A stretch of 64,000 nucleotides of DNA from an uncultured Vampirovibrio sp. (GTDB lineage Bacteria; Cyanobacteriota; Vampirovibrionia; Gastranaerophilales; Gastranaerophilaceae), in the NCBI GenBank assembly GCA_910579975.1, contig CAJTWU010000003.1, forward strand, positions 4,038-68,037. The letters are read 5' to 3'. The notes under the pieces were generated by a model. The model searched no databases, had not been told where the DNA came from, and worked only from the letters and a program-made list of their open reading frames with translations. The position numbers were made by a program, and so were the translations under genes. Positions 32,531 to 41,964 of the stretch are shown piece after piece. Positions within the stretch are counted from its first letter, which is position 1; each line of letters starts with the position of its first letter.

Positions 32531-33866
32531 ATAATAAGAATCTCTTATTCAATTTTTCAGAGAACTTCTTAAGATTTTCCACTGTTTCAGATGTATCATT
32601 AACAATCTGTTTCAAGTTATCTTTATCACCTTTACCGTTAACGGTTTCAAGTGCTTTGGTAACTTCACACATTGTGATATTCAAATTATCAACAGAATCA
32701 TTAAGTTTTTTCTTCAAATCTTCGTCTTTAGTCATAGTATTAACAGAAGCTGAAATTTCGTTGATATTTTTCATTGCGCCATTTAAGTCTTCTGCAAACG
32801 CTTTTGCATCAACTGAACCAATAATCGGAGCAAGAGTTTTTGATAATTTATTAATTGACTCTGCTGTATCATACAATGCCGGTTTGAACTTTTCATCTGC
32901 AACAATTCCATTCAAATTAGTTGCAAGTCTGTTGAAGTTATTTGTTGCATCGGTCATCATCCAAATCATTGCATCTAAATCATTTTTAGATGTATCAATA
33001 AGTTTTTCTGCTTTTTCTAAAGTTGTTGTAGCTTGAGCGGTAAGTTCTTTGAAGTTTGATACAGATTTAGTCAAATCTGCAATCATCTTGTCATTTAACA
33101 GCTCATTAACAACCCTGTTAGTTTCGGTTAGAGACTCTGCAGCTTTGTATTGTAAATCCATAAAATCAGCTATTCTCATAGGTTCAATAACTGTATATGG
33201 AGATGTCTGATTAGGGTATGGTAACGGAGTATTATCAAGAGGTTCAATTCTTAATTTTTTAACCCCGTTTGTTGTAACAATTCTACCCTTCATAAACTCA
33301 GGTAAAATAAGTCCAGGAAGATTTACAAAATACTTAACTTCATATGCATAGTTTGTTTTAATTGTATCTTTCAAAGCATCAGGAACAAGTTTTGAAGTCA
33401 TAATTTGTGATTTTTTAACTTTTCCCACATCATAATATTTTTCATCTAATTTAATCTCAACATTAGTATCAGCCGGTAAAAGTTCCTGATTAACAACAGG
33501 GATATACACAGAGCGTAATCTTGGCGGAGTTATTTCAAGGAACTGTTCGCCAATCAAGCCTGATTGCTGAATTGATAACATAGAAGCCTTTGGAATTATT
33601 ATATCAGGTTCAGTAATAACAAACTTCATTTTAACATAACTGTTTTCATCCTCTACAACAGGAATAATTTCCTCAACTTGCCCAACACGAAGCCCCATCA
33701 TCTGAACTCCTGAACCGGGTCTCATACCATTAACATCTTTAAACTGAACTTCAATTCTTTCAGCAGAAGAGAATGAACGTCCTTTTACCCACAAAACAGT
33801 AAATAGAAATATGGCTAATGCTATTATTGTTAATATTCCAACTTTAAAAGATGATGAAAGTTTCAT
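32514..33866 (-). CDS. MCE-domain (MlaD-like) lipid transport protein
   Basis: The 450-residue protein has an N-terminal signal anchor (SFKVGILTIIALAIFLFTVL) and one MCE domain (IEVQFKDVNGMRPGSGVQ, MGLRVGQVEEI, SIQQSGLIGEQFLEI). A long C-terminal helical/coiled-coil region follows. It is the periplasmic substrate-binding part of an ABC lipid transporter linking the inner and outer membrane, as in cyanobacterial and chloroplast TGD2/MlaD systems. It is the last gene of the MlaE-MlaF-MlaD set, 13 bp after the ATPase. Confidence 0.9.
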   Translation of the reverse strand: MKLSSSFKVGILTIIALAIFLFTVLWVKGRSFSSAERIEVQFKDVNGMRPGSGVQMMGLRVGQVEEIIPVVEDENSYVKMKFVITEPDIIIPKASMLSIQQSGLIGEQFLEITPPRLRSVYIPVVNQELLPADTNVEIKLDEKYYDVGKVKKSQIMTSKLVPDALKDTIKTNYAYEVKYFVNLPGLILPEFMKGRIVTTNGVKKLRIEPLDNTPLPYPNQTSPYTVIEPMRIADFMDLQYKAAESLTETNRVVNELLNDKMIADLTKSVSNFKELTAQATTTLEKAEKLIDTSKNDLDAMIWMMTDATNNFNRLATNLNGIVADEKFKPALYDTAESINKLSKTLAPIIGSVDAKAFAEDLNGAMKNINEISASVNTMTKDEDLKKKLNDSVDNLNITMCEVTKALETVNGKGDKDNLKQIVNDTSETVENLKKFSEKLNKRFLLFRLMF

Positions 33867-33879
33867 TTTATAATAACCT

Positions 33880-34596
33880 CTAATTCATTTTCATAGGTCC
33901 GTCAATTGCTGCATTAACGAATTGACGGGTATATTCAGTGCTTTCTTGACATAATTCTTCAGGAGTTCCTTCAAACACTGCTTTACCATTATACAACATC
34001 AATACAGAATCTGATGTCCTCCTAATCGTTGACATTTGGTGAGTAACAACAATTGAAGCAGCATTTGTTTCATTTTTTAATCTTACAATATAGTCTTCAA
34101 TTAAAGTAGACGAAATAGGATCAAGTCCGGCGGTCGGCTCATCATAAAGAATAATTTTGGGCTCGGTAACAATGGCACGGGCAAAACTTACACGTTTTTG
34201 CATACCGCCTGAAAGTTCCGAAGGAAACTTATTTTCTATACCGGAAAGTCCAACCATTTCAAGTTTTTCTGCAACAACCTTTTCAAGTTCAGCTCTTGTA
34301 TATTTATTTCTAAGTTCTTTTCGTTCTTGAAGAGCAAAAGAAATATTATCAAAAACATTTAAAGAGTCAAAAAGTGCTGAATACTGAAACACCATAGCAA
34401 TATCACCGCCGGTTGTATTAATCTCACCGCCATCCTTTTCAATCAATCCGCTTATAAGTTTTAATACCGTACTTTTCCCTGAACCGCTAAAACCTACTAT
34501 CGAAAGAATTTTCCCGTCATCAACTTTAAAAGACAAATCATCAATAATAGTTTTTTTATCAAATACTTTTGTAAGATTTTTTACTTCAATACTCAT
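33880..34596 (-). CDS. MlaF-like ABC transporter ATP-binding protein
   Basis: The 238-residue ATPase has Walker A GFSGSGKST, signature LSGGMQKRV, Walker B IILYDEPTAGLDP and the H-loop VVTHQ. The AGLDPISS extension is typical of MlaF. It energises the MCE lipid transporter. GAGGTAA precedes the ATG, 9 bp after the permease stop. Confidence 0.93.
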   Translation of the reverse strand: MSIEVKNLTKVFDKKTIIDDLSFKVDDGKILSIVGFSGSGKSTVLKLISGLIEKDGGEINTTGGDIAMVFQYSALFDSLNVFDNISFALQERKELRNKYTRAELEKVVAEKLEMVGLSGIENKFPSELSGGMQKRVSFARAIVTEPKIILYDEPTAGLDPISSTLIEDYIVRLKNETNAASIVVTHQMSTIRRTSDSVLMLYNGKAVFEGTPEELCQESTEYTRQFVNAAIDGPMKMN

Positions 34597-34605
34597 TATT
34601 TACCT

Positions 34606-35415
34606 CTAATAAAAATAAACTGCTGCAAATAATAAATCAAGAATTACAATAGCAACAAATGACCAGACTACTGCTCTTGTTGTCGCAATACCAACACCTT
34701 TTGCACCATCTTTTGCGCCCATACCGCAAGAACAGCTGATGAGTGCAATTGTAAACCCGAAACTCAAGGCTTTTAGAATACAAACATTCAAATCATGCAT
34801 ATTTAAACCAAACCAAACAGAGTCAAAATAGGCTTTATAAGATAGTTCAGAAGTAATATTAGCAGCAACAGCTCCTCCGATAATCCCAAATAAAGATGAA
34901 ACAATTACAACAAGAGGCATCATTAAAGTTCCTGCAATAATTCTTGGTGTAAATAAGTATTGTACCGGATTAACTTTCAAAACCTTAATTGCATCAATCT
35001 GTTCTGTAACTTTCATTGTCGCAATTTCTGAAGCTAATGAAGAACCTATCATAGAAATTATTGCAAAACCAGCCATAATAGCACCTTCTTCTCTTACAGT
35101 TAGAATAGCAATGAGCATGCCTACAAAATTACCGCCACCCTGCTTAACCATTTCTCCGGCAACTTGCATTGAAATAATAATAGAAGTCATCCCTACAATT
35201 GAAAGAGTAATTGGAAGAGATGAAACACCAAAACGGGAACATTGTTCAATAATTTCTTTATACGAGGTATTGAAATGTGCTAATCCTTTTAAGAATTCCC
35301 AGCAATAAGCCATAATCTCGCCAAGCGTAGATACAAACTCATGAATCTGCGCCCATAAAAGCCTTAAAAGCTTGTAAGTATAGGTTGCTTTATAATATAC
35401 CTTCATCTTTTGCAT
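34606..35415 (-). CDS. MlaE-family ABC transporter permease
   Basis: The 269-residue MlaE/YrbE permease has about five membrane segments and the family motifs VREEGAIMAGFAIISMIGSS, EIATMKVTEQIDAIKVL and NPVQYLFTPRIIAGTLMMP. It is the first gene of the mlaEFD-like operon. The first ATG (35415) has no strong ribosome binding site, and the next Met (MKVYYKATYT, 9 nt on) is an alternative. The preceding terminator separates it from the upstream coiled-coil gene. Confidence 0.92.
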   Translation of the reverse strand: MQKMKVYYKATYTYKLLRLLWAQIHEFVSTLGEIMAYCWEFLKGLAHFNTSYKEIIEQCSRFGVSSLPITLSIVGMTSIIISMQVAGEMVKQGGGNFVGMLIAILTVREEGAIMAGFAIISMIGSSLASEIATMKVTEQIDAIKVLKVNPVQYLFTPRIIAGTLMMPLVVIVSSLFGIIGGAVAANITSELSYKAYFDSVWFGLNMHDLNVCILKALSFGFTIALISCSCGMGAKDGAKGVGIATTRAVVWSFVAIVILDLLFAAVYFY

Positions 35416-35424
35416 TATAGCAAA

Positions 35425-35457
35425 AAAAAGGGAGTTGGTGAACCCGACTCCCTTTTT
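35425..35457 (-). terminator. intrinsic terminator
   Basis: AAAAAGGGAGT / ACTCCCTTTTT stem; leftward transcript enters a U8 run. It separates the coiled-coil gene from the lipid transporter operon. Confidence 0.85.
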
Positions 35458-35461
35458 GAAT

Positions 35462-36028
35462 TTATTTTGTAGTCTGTATAAACAAACTTATCAAATCATT
35501 CAGTGCTGAATATTGTTTCTGATAGCTTTGAGATTGCTTTTCAAGAGTAAGAATTTGTTTTTTGTATTCTTGAATAGAACCTTGACATTCTCTAGCAGAA
35601 ACTTTTAAGCTTTCCTGAACTTGTTGAGCATCTTGCAAAACACTCTTCATTGAAATACCAAGAGCTTCCATTGTTTGCTTAATAATTTGAGCACCGGTGT
35701 GTCTAGAAACACCACTTGGTAATTGAGAAATAAGTTTTTTCAAAACTGCAATATTTGCAGGCATTTCAAATGCTTCAGCTGGTGTTTCCATCATTGGAGA
35801 AGATACAGGTGCTTCTGCAAAAATTGGAGTTTCTTCAACAACATCATCAAAAAAGTTAGTTTTTGCCGGTTTAGATGGTTCAGCAAAAAAATCTTCTTTC
35901 ATTTCAAAGCTCTCATTATTTATCGGTTCATCAAAAAGTGAAGAGTTATTTTCTTCAGAAATATCTATACTTTCAGCTTGCTTTTTCAAAGCTTCAACAA
36001 TTTTTTTACCAACACTTTCGTTACTCAT
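35462..36028 (-). CDS. hypothetical coiled-coil protein
   Basis: The 188-residue protein has an acidic, Pro/Phe-rich disordered N-terminus (about 20-90, with repeated FDEP/FFAEP-like patches). A conserved-looking block follows (NIAVLKKLISQLPSGVSRHT, GAQIIKQTMEALGIS), then a coiled coil (about 115-188). It has no signal peptide. It could be a cytoplasmic scaffold or division-associated protein, but no family was recognised. GAGGGAGT lies upstream of the ATG. Confidence 0.72.
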   Translation of the reverse strand: MSNESVGKKIVEALKKQAESIDISEENNSSLFDEPINNESFEMKEDFFAEPSKPAKTNFFDDVVEETPIFAEAPVSSPMMETPAEAFEMPANIAVLKKLISQLPSGVSRHTGAQIIKQTMEALGISMKSVLQDAQQVQESLKVSARECQGSIQEYKKQILTLEKQSQSYQKQYSALNDLISLFIQTTK

Positions 36029-36148
36029 GGTTTTACTCCCTCGTAAATTTCTATTTTTTAACCCTATTATATGTTAAACATTTTTTAAATCCAACGAAAA
36101 ACATGAATATTGTTATCTTTCGTAATATAATAATATGTGGAGGGATTT

Positions 36149-37174
36149 ATGGAAAAAGATATTGATTGGTCTAATTTAGGATTTGGTTATTTAAAAACTG
36201 ATTACCGTTATGTTTCAAACTTTAAAGACGGTAAGTGGGATGATGGAGTTTTATCAACGGATGAAACTGTAACACTTCATGAAAGTGCCGGAGTTTTACA
36301 ATACGCTCAAACTTGTTTTGAAGGTATGAAAGCATATAGAACAGCAGATGGAAAAGTTGTTTGTTTTCGTCCTGATATGAATGCAAAAAGAATGGCAGAT
36401 ACTTGCCGTCGTCTTGAAATGCCGGTTTTTGATGAAGATAGATTTGTTGAAGCTGTAATTAAAGTTATAAAAGCTAATATAAACGCCGTTCCTCCTTATG
36501 GAAGCGGAGCTACATTATATTTAAGACCTTATATGTTTGCTTCAAACGCAGTTATTGGTGTAAAACCGGCAACTGAATACCAATTCAGAATTTTTGCAAC
36601 TCCTGTTGGACCTTATTTCAAAGGAGGAGTAAAACCAATTACACTAAGAGTTCCTGATTTTGACCGAGCAGCTCCCCGCGGTACTGGTCACGTTAAAGCC
36701 GGCTTAAATTACGCAATGAGTCTTCACGCTATAGTAGATGCACATAATCAAGGATTCAATGAAAACATGTACCTTGACTCCGAAACAAGAACAAAAGTTG
36801 AAGAAACAGGCGGTGCTAATATAATTTTTGTTACAAAAGAAAACACTGTAGTGACTCCAAAATCAAGCACAATTTTGCCTTCAATTACTCGTCGTTCTTT
36901 AATGTATGTTGCAGAACATTATTTAGGACTAAAAGCAGAAGAACGCGAAGTATATATGTCTGAAGTTAAAGACTTTAAAGAATGTGCTTTATGCGGCACA
37001 GCAGCAGTACTTTCTCCTGTTGGAAAAATCGTTGACCATGGAAAAGAAATTGCACTGCCTTCAGGAATGAACGATATGGGTGAAATTACCAAAAAGCTTT
37101 ATGATACTTTAACCGGTATTCAAATGGGAAGAATTGAAGCTCCTGAAGGATGGATAAAGGTAATCAATGAGTAA
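36149..37174 (+). CDS. ilvE: branched-chain amino acid aminotransferase
   Basis: This class IV PLP aminotransferase (341 residues) has HESAGVLQYAQTCFEGMKAY, the PLP-lysine region RGTGHVKAGLNYAMS, EETGGANIIFV and the C-terminal CGTAAVLSPVG motif of IlvE type II. It interconverts Leu/Ile/Val and their keto acids. ATG 36149 is chosen because GGAGG lies 5 nt upstream; an in-frame GTG 12 nt earlier falls before the ribosome binding site. It overlaps the DNA glycosylase gene by 8 bp. Confidence 0.95.
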   Translation: MEKDIDWSNLGFGYLKTDYRYVSNFKDGKWDDGVLSTDETVTLHESAGVLQYAQTCFEGMKAYRTADGKVVCFRPDMNAKRMADTCRRLEMPVFDEDRFVEAVIKVIKANINAVPPYGSGATLYLRPYMFASNAVIGVKPATEYQFRIFATPVGPYFKGGVKPITLRVPDFDRAAPRGTGHVKAGLNYAMSLHAIVDAHNQGFNENMYLDSETRTKVEETGGANIIFVTKENTVVTPKSSTILPSITRRSLMYVAEHYLGLKAEEREVYMSEVKDFKECALCGTAAVLSPVGKIVDHGKEIALPSGMNDMGEITKKLYDTLTGIQMGRIEAPEGWIKVINE

Positions 37175-37643
37175 ATGCAAAAGCTTTGCACCTGCAATTA
37201 ATGAAAATTCTAAGATATTAATCCTTGGCTCAATGCCGGGGATTAAATCTTTAGAAGAAACACACTACTACGCTCATCCTCAAAACAGATTTTGGAAAGT
37301 TATGAGCGTTTTATGCAATACTGATATGGTTTCAATGGATTATCAAACCCGCATTCAGACACTTCTTGATAATAACTTTGCACTCTGGGATGTTATAAAA
37401 TCATGCAAACGAGAGGGAAGTCTTGATTCTGCTATCGAAAATGAAAAACCAAATAATATAAAAGCTCTTTTAAAAAAATACCCTAATATTGAAACTATAT
37501 ACCTTAACGGTAATAAAGCTTATTCTGCATTCAAAAAACATTTTCCCGACTATTTACCTCTTTGTAGAAAAATGCCTTCTACAAGCCCCGCAAATGCACG
37601 TTTCCAGTTGGAAAGCCTTTTAAAAGAATGGAACATTTTGTAA
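37167..37643 (+). CDS. hypoxanthine/uracil-DNA glycosylase (UDG superfamily, family 6-like)
   Basis: The 158-residue protein has the UDG-superfamily motifs in the form seen in deoxyinosine glycosylases: ILGSMPGIKS near the N-terminus, YYAHPQNRFWKVM and the C-terminal STSPANARF. It should excise hypoxanthine (deaminated adenine) or uracil from DNA. It is coupled to ilvE by an 8-bp overlap, with no functional link obvious. Its stop codon lies within the 17-nt TTGTAA repeat. Confidence 0.85.
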   Translation: MSKCKSFAPAINENSKILILGSMPGIKSLEETHYYAHPQNRFWKVMSVLCNTDMVSMDYQTRIQTLLDNNFALWDVIKSCKREGSLDSAIENEKPNNIKALLKKYPNIETIYLNGNKAYSAFKKHFPDYLPLCRKMPSTSPANARFQLESLLKEWNIL

Positions 37644-37654
37644 CAAATTGTAAA
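37638..37654 (+). repeat. direct-repeat motif TTGTAACAAATTGTAAA, copy 2
   Basis: Identical to 29234-29250. It lies 90 bp upstream of the gene at 37745 and overlaps the preceding stop codon. Confidence 0.35.
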
Positions 37655-37744
37655 CAATAAGTCAATTTAATTTAGACAAATAACTTTATAAATATAAGGT
37701 TAAATTAGGTTACATTTTAAGGTTAATTGGAAAGGCAGGTTATC

Positions 37745-38866
37745 ATGTCAGGTTCTTATGCTATTGATACAATTGGAGCAAATCCGTATTTAATGAATAC
37801 ATGGAATTATCCAAATCCATATTACATTCAGACTCCTGATACTACTTCAACAACCGAGACAAGTACAGACACACCCGTTGTTCAAAGAAAAAAAGCAGAT
37901 AAAAAAGATAATTCAACCGCAAAACTAGTTATTGGAACTGCTATTACATTAGGTGCAGCATATCTCTGCAGAAAAGCATATTGTACAGGCACCGGAAGCG
38001 GAGTATTTGAAAAAATTGGAAACGGCTTCAAACAATGGGGACAAAATATTACCAGCTGGGGTAAAGGAGTAAAGGACAAAGTTATTCCATCTGAAAAATT
38101 CAGCGTATCACAAATAGGCGATGAAACAGTTTGTACTATACCGGGAAAGAAAAATTACATTAAGGGAACCACAACAAATATCTCGTCCCAAGCTGAAAAG
38201 TTAGGCATTTCAACAGAATTAGCTGAATTGACAAGCAAGAACTCTAATATTCTTTCATATACTATTAAAGATGCCGGAAATATAATTAATGTTCGTGGTG
38301 GTAATATTGTAGGATTTAAAAATTCAGCCGGAGAAACTATCGATATCAAAAAATTAACAGCACCAATGACAGAAAGCGATATTGCATACAGTAAGTCAAT
38401 AAAAGAACTTATTGAAAAAGTTGGGAAACGTGATGCAAATGTATTAAATCAGCTTGAAAATGTTTACTATACACAAACAGCAAACGGTACAACACGCCGA
38501 TTTGTAGCAAATGCTGCAAACCCTGATAAAAATGGTCTTCGCGGAGTCATAACTAACAGATTTGGAATTGGAACGGATACTGTTAAACAATACAGACAAC
38601 ATAATGAAAGTGTAAGCAAAGCACTTGATGCATTAAAAGAAGGTAAAACAGAGGCACTTAAAATTGCTGAAGCACAATGTGAAGTAACAGGACTTGGTAA
38701 ATTCAAAATTGTAAATGGTGAAGTTGTAGGAATTACAGTTGGCGATACTTATTATGCAAAAGGTAGTGAAAGATTTGATGCTTTGCTATTTGACCACAAA
38801 GAAGCCTTCGAAAATGTACTAAAAAACAAAGAACAATATACAGATATAGTTTATCATATGGCATAA
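37745..38866 (+). CDS. hypothetical protein
   Basis: The 373-residue protein (start ATG 37745, AAAGG 9 nt upstream; an earlier in-frame ATG at 37727 overlaps the ribosome binding region) begins MSGSYAIDTIGANPYLMNTW, again Asn/Tyr-rich. A Thr-rich stretch, a short hydrophobic segment (LVIGTAITLGAAYLCRKAYC, about 63-82) and a long mixed domain (IKGTTTNISSQAEKLGISTE, KDAGNIINVRGGNIVGFK) follow. It may be a membrane-associated protein. I recognise no family, and it is probably lineage-specific. Confidence 0.75.
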   Translation: MSGSYAIDTIGANPYLMNTWNYPNPYYIQTPDTTSTTETSTDTPVVQRKKADKKDNSTAKLVIGTAITLGAAYLCRKAYCTGTGSGVFEKIGNGFKQWGQNITSWGKGVKDKVIPSEKFSVSQIGDETVCTIPGKKNYIKGTTTNISSQAEKLGISTELAELTSKNSNILSYTIKDAGNIINVRGGNIVGFKNSAGETIDIKKLTAPMTESDIAYSKSIKELIEKVGKRDANVLNQLENVYYTQTANGTTRRFVANAANPDKNGLRGVITNRFGIGTDTVKQYRQHNESVSKALDALKEGKTEALKIAEAQCEVTGLGKFKIVNGEVVGITVGDTYYAKGSERFDALLFDHKEAFENVLKNKEQYTDIVYHMA

Positions 38867-38890
38867 ATATCAACCAAACGAGGGGAAATA

Positions 38891-38938
38891 CCCTCTCGCA
38901 TATGAGAGGGCGGCTCAGTAGAGCCGCCCTTATATTAT
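38891..38938 (+). terminator. two overlapping hairpins, the second an intrinsic terminator
   Basis: CCCTCTC/GAGAGGG (38891-38910) and GGGCGGCTC/GAGCCGCCC (38908-38929) share three G residues, so they compete at the base. The second is followed by a T-rich tail. Confidence 0.75.
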
Positions 38939-38944
38939 TTATAC

Positions 38945-39520
38945 CTAAAATTCAACTTTTGGTGCTGCTTTTTCAGCCTCACTTATTTCAAAATACTCTC
39001 TTTGCTTAATCCCTGTTATGCCTGCTACAAGAGATGTTGGAAAAGTTCTAATCATAGCATTTATTGATTTTACACTTTCATTATAATCTCTTCTTGCAAC
39101 TGTTAAACGATTTTCGGTTCCTGCAAGTTCATCTTGTAAACCAATAAATGATTTATCAGCCTTCAAATTAGGATAATTTTCTACGACAACAAGCAATCTT
39201 CCCAATGCACTATTCAATTCATTATTACTACGCTGAACAGCTTTAACATCATTAGCACCCATTGCTCCAGAAAGTTTAGCTCTCGCCTCTGCTATATTTG
39301 TAAAAATTTCATTTTCATGTGCAGCATAACCTTTAACAGTATTAACAAGGTTAGGTATCAAATCATTTCTACGTTTAAGTTGATTTTCCACCTGTGCCCA
39401 ATTAGCAGAAACAGCTTCATCCATAACTTGTAAACGGTTATACGTTCCCACAAAAAAGCTTGCAATTCCTAGTATTATAAGAATTACTATCCCTAAAATT
39501 ACAAATCCAAATTTTCCCAT
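38945..39520 (-). CDS. lemA: LemA family protein
   Basis: The 191-residue protein has an N-terminal membrane helix (VILGIVILIILGIASFFVG), then the LemA core: YNRLQVMDEAVSANWAQVEN, QLKRRNDLIPNLVNTVKGYA and LLVVVENYPNLKAD. LemA proteins have an external helical bundle of unknown role and often accompany TPM-domain proteins, as here. It is the last gene of a leftward operon. Confidence 0.95.
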   Translation of the reverse strand: MGKFGFVILGIVILIILGIASFFVGTYNRLQVMDEAVSANWAQVENQLKRRNDLIPNLVNTVKGYAAHENEIFTNIAEARAKLSGAMGANDVKAVQRSNNELNSALGRLLVVVENYPNLKADKSFIGLQDELAGTENRLTVARRDYNESVKSINAMIRTFPTSLVAGITGIKQREYFEISEAEKAAPKVEF

Positions 39521-39548
39521 AAATTACTCCTTTATTTAACTTTTAACT

Positions 39549-40199
39549 TTACCATCTTCTGCCGGCTCCGCCTCCTCCGAAGCCGCCGCCACCGCCAAAA
39601 CCGCCAAAATAGGTTCCACCGCCTCTGCCGCCGAAAAACCCGCCAAATAAAAACCATAACAAAAGAATTAAAAATATATAACTTATATCCGGTTCTTGAT
39701 AAATTGGTCTTTCAGCTCCTATTTTTACTCCGTATGAGTCCGCTACATCAAGTGCTAATGCTGTTGTACCGGCATAAATTCCTTTTTCGTATTCATTTTC
39801 TTTGAAATAAGGTATCATATAATCATCCAAAATGCGTCCGGCATGAGCATCAGTTATAGCACCCTCCAAGCCATAACCAATTTCAATACGGGCTTCTTTG
39901 TCCTTAGGAACTACAAGAACTAAAGCTCCATTATTGAGGTTTTTATCACCTAATTTATATTCCCGAGCGATATTTAAAGCTACTTCATCAATCGGACGAT
40001 TATTCAAAGATTTTAAAGTTACAACTGCAATATCAGCCTTTGTTTTCTGCTGCAAATCGTACAAATAAGAGTTTATAACAGCTTCTGTATTTGAAGATAA
40101 TACATCGGCTTCATCTGCTACAAATCCATTGAAATTAAGTGCAAACGCAGAAAGAGAAGCAGTAAAATAAATTATTAACAACAGAAAATTTCTGAACAT
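39549..40199 (-). CDS. TPM-domain protein (YgcG family)
   Basis: The 216-residue protein has a signal peptide (cleavage after SAFA), a TPM domain (FVADEADVLS, TKADIAVVTLKSLN, RIEIGYGLEGAITDAHAGRI), one transmembrane helix (YIFLILLLWFLFGGFF) and a Gly-rich tail (GGGFGGGGAGRRW). The domain faces the periplasm. YgcG/TPM proteins are usually paired with LemA, which follows 28 bp downstream. Confidence 0.92.
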   Translation of the reverse strand: MFRNFLLLIIYFTASLSAFALNFNGFVADEADVLSSNTEAVINSYLYDLQQKTKADIAVVTLKSLNNRPIDEVALNIAREYKLGDKNLNNGALVLVVPKDKEARIEIGYGLEGAITDAHAGRILDDYMIPYFKENEYEKGIYAGTTALALDVADSYGVKIGAERPIYQEPDISYIFLILLLWFLFGGFFGGRGGGTYFGGFGGGGGFGGGGAGRRW

Positions 40200-40247
40200 A
40201 ATGATTATTATGTTCTGAATAGTAATTTTAGTATATTAATAAGTTGA

Positions 40248-41249
40248 CTATATCCAGGCTCCGCCAAGCAAATGCCCGTCATTAATATCATATAAAACAC
40301 ATGCCTGACCTTTGGTTACAGCAGAAACAGGTTCTTCAAAGGTTATTTTTCCACCATTAATTTTCGCCTTAACAGCCTTCATATTATATCTTATTTTCAC
40401 AAGAGCTTCAAAATCCTCATCAGCCCAATTAAAATCACTTAAATTAATTTCTTTAGTAAACAGTTCTTCTTTTGAACCAACATAAACAGTATTTGATTGA
40501 GGCTCAATGCCAATAACATACAAAGGTTCAGGAGCGGCAATTCCAATTCCTTTCCTCTGTCCGATTGTATATTGCCAAAATCCGTTATGTTTACCTAAAA
40601 CTTTACCCGTGTTTTTTTCCACAAACACACCTTCTTTATCACCAAAAGTATTATTCAAATATTTTTTTGTAGTCATTGGAGCTTTAATAAAACAAATATC
40701 TTGACTTTCTTTTGATGATTTTGGAGGTAAATCAAATTTCTCTGCTAAAGCACGAACTTCATCTTTTTTGTATTTTGATAGCGGGAATAATGTCTTTTCC
40801 AATTTATCACTATCAAGCATAAACAGAAAATATAACTGATCTTTATGCTCGTCCGAAGCCGGATATAACTTCCCGTTTTTAATATTTGCATAATGTCCTG
40901 TCGCAATATAATCCGCACCAAGCACATTTATTGCATAATCAAACAAACATCCCCATTTAATATACTTATTACACATTATACATGGATTTGGGGTTTCTCC
41001 GTTTGCGTATGAATTTTCAAAATACTTAATAACTTTTTCGTCAAATTCTTTAGTTGCATCATAGGCATAGTGTTGAATACCAAGTTTATCAGCTACGTTT
41101 TTAGCATTTTTTAAAACAGTCGCAAAATCATCAGAACAGGTCATTTTCCCAGTAATTCCAATAACTTCATAACCTTCATCAAGCAAAAGCTTGGCGGTGA
41201 CTGCACTGTCAACACCACCGGAAAGAGCAACCGCAACTTTTTTATTCAT
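40248..41249 (-). CDS. mnmA: tRNA-specific 2-thiouridylase
   Basis: The 333-residue MnmA (start ATG 41249, MNKKVAVALSGG; AAAAGG 10 nt upstream) has the PP-loop SGGVDS, the catalytic-Cys motif NPCIMCNK, ATGHYANI, SQDICFI (second Cys) and QYTIGQRKGIG. It adds the 2-thio group to U34 of tRNA Lys, Glu and Gln. It overlaps the upstream gene by 8 bp within a leftward operon. Confidence 0.95.
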   Translation of the reverse strand: MNKKVAVALSGGVDSAVTAKLLLDEGYEVIGITGKMTCSDDFATVLKNAKNVADKLGIQHYAYDATKEFDEKVIKYFENSYANGETPNPCIMCNKYIKWGCLFDYAINVLGADYIATGHYANIKNGKLYPASDEHKDQLYFLFMLDSDKLEKTLFPLSKYKKDEVRALAEKFDLPPKSSKESQDICFIKAPMTTKKYLNNTFGDKEGVFVEKNTGKVLGKHNGFWQYTIGQRKGIGIAAPEPLYVIGIEPQSNTVYVGSKEELFTKEINLSDFNWADEDFEALVKIRYNMKAVKAKINGGKITFEEPVSAVTKGQACVLYDINDGHLLGGAWI

Positions 41250-41961
41250 CCAAGAGCACCTTTTCACCGTAAGCAGTTAGTCTGTATTCACTAGCGCCTA
41301 TCAACCCGGTCAAATCAGGAAGACATTCAATATAATCTCTATTAATAGCTTCTTGCAAAACACTATGGTCAATAATTACTGCAATATTCTGCATTAGCTT
41401 AGCATTAAGCTGTTTAAGAGTAAATCTTGGTTTCTGCTCATACTGTGTAAAATAATATGCAGTTAAGAGCAAATAATCAATTTTTCTTTCAATTTTTCTT
41501 GCGCTTATATAATTTAAGAATGCATTATCTTTTTTAATTGAAGGGCTTGTCTTAAACGACAACTCTGTTTGAGGATTATTCAAAGTATTTTCTAGAATAT
41601 TATCAAAAACTCCGCCCTGTTCAGCTTTTTGTGCAACAGTTTCAACCGGAGGTGCATAAAAAATATCCAAATCATTTTTAGGAACTTCGGCAACAGGTTT
41701 TGGAATTTCTTCTTGAACAACCGGTTCCTGTATTTCACGTTTGCGCGCAAGCTGTGCTTCAATATTTTTTTTAGTAATTTCCTCTTCTGCTTTAATTTGA
41801 GTATTTACAATATTTTTGCACTCTTTAGCTTTACGTGAACGAGCGTATTCGCCCGCTTGTTTTACCCATAACTCAAACTGTTCAACAACAAGTTCTCTAT
41901 CTGTAGTTGACAAATCAAGCTGATATTTACCTTTTTTAATTCTAAATGAATAAGTCGCCAT
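41242..41961 (-). CDS. hypothetical protein with Pro-rich linker
   Basis: The 239-residue protein has an N-terminal ~40-residue module (YSFRIKKGKYQLDLSTTDRE, LVVEQFELWVKQAG), a helical stretch, an acidic Pro/Val linker (about 80-115) and a C-terminal helical domain with ARKIERKIDYLLLTAYYFTQ and LKQLNAKLMQNI. That domain resembles small winged-helix-like modules, a weak inference. The N-terminal module is clearly similar to the complete 40-residue product of the gene immediately upstream. It is in an operon with rarA and mnmA. Confidence 0.75.
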   Translation of the reverse strand: MATYSFRIKKGKYQLDLSTTDRELVVEQFELWVKQAGEYARSRKAKECKNIVNTQIKAEEEITKKNIEAQLARKREIQEPVVQEEIPKPVAEVPKNDLDIFYAPPVETVAQKAEQGGVFDNILENTLNNPQTELSFKTSPSIKKDNAFLNYISARKIERKIDYLLLTAYYFTQYEQKPRFTLKQLNAKLMQNIAVIIDHSVLQEAINRDYIECLPDLTGLIGASEYRLTAYGEKVLLDE

Positions 41962-41964
41962 ACA

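Noticed and set aside
36137..36148. GTG start giving a 345-residue IlvE
   Set aside because: The GTG lies before the GGAGG ribosome binding site; ATG 36149 is correctly spaced.
39545..39630. GC-rich imperfect repeats (CCGCC)
   Set aside because: They are explained by the Gly-rich C-terminal tail of the TPM protein.
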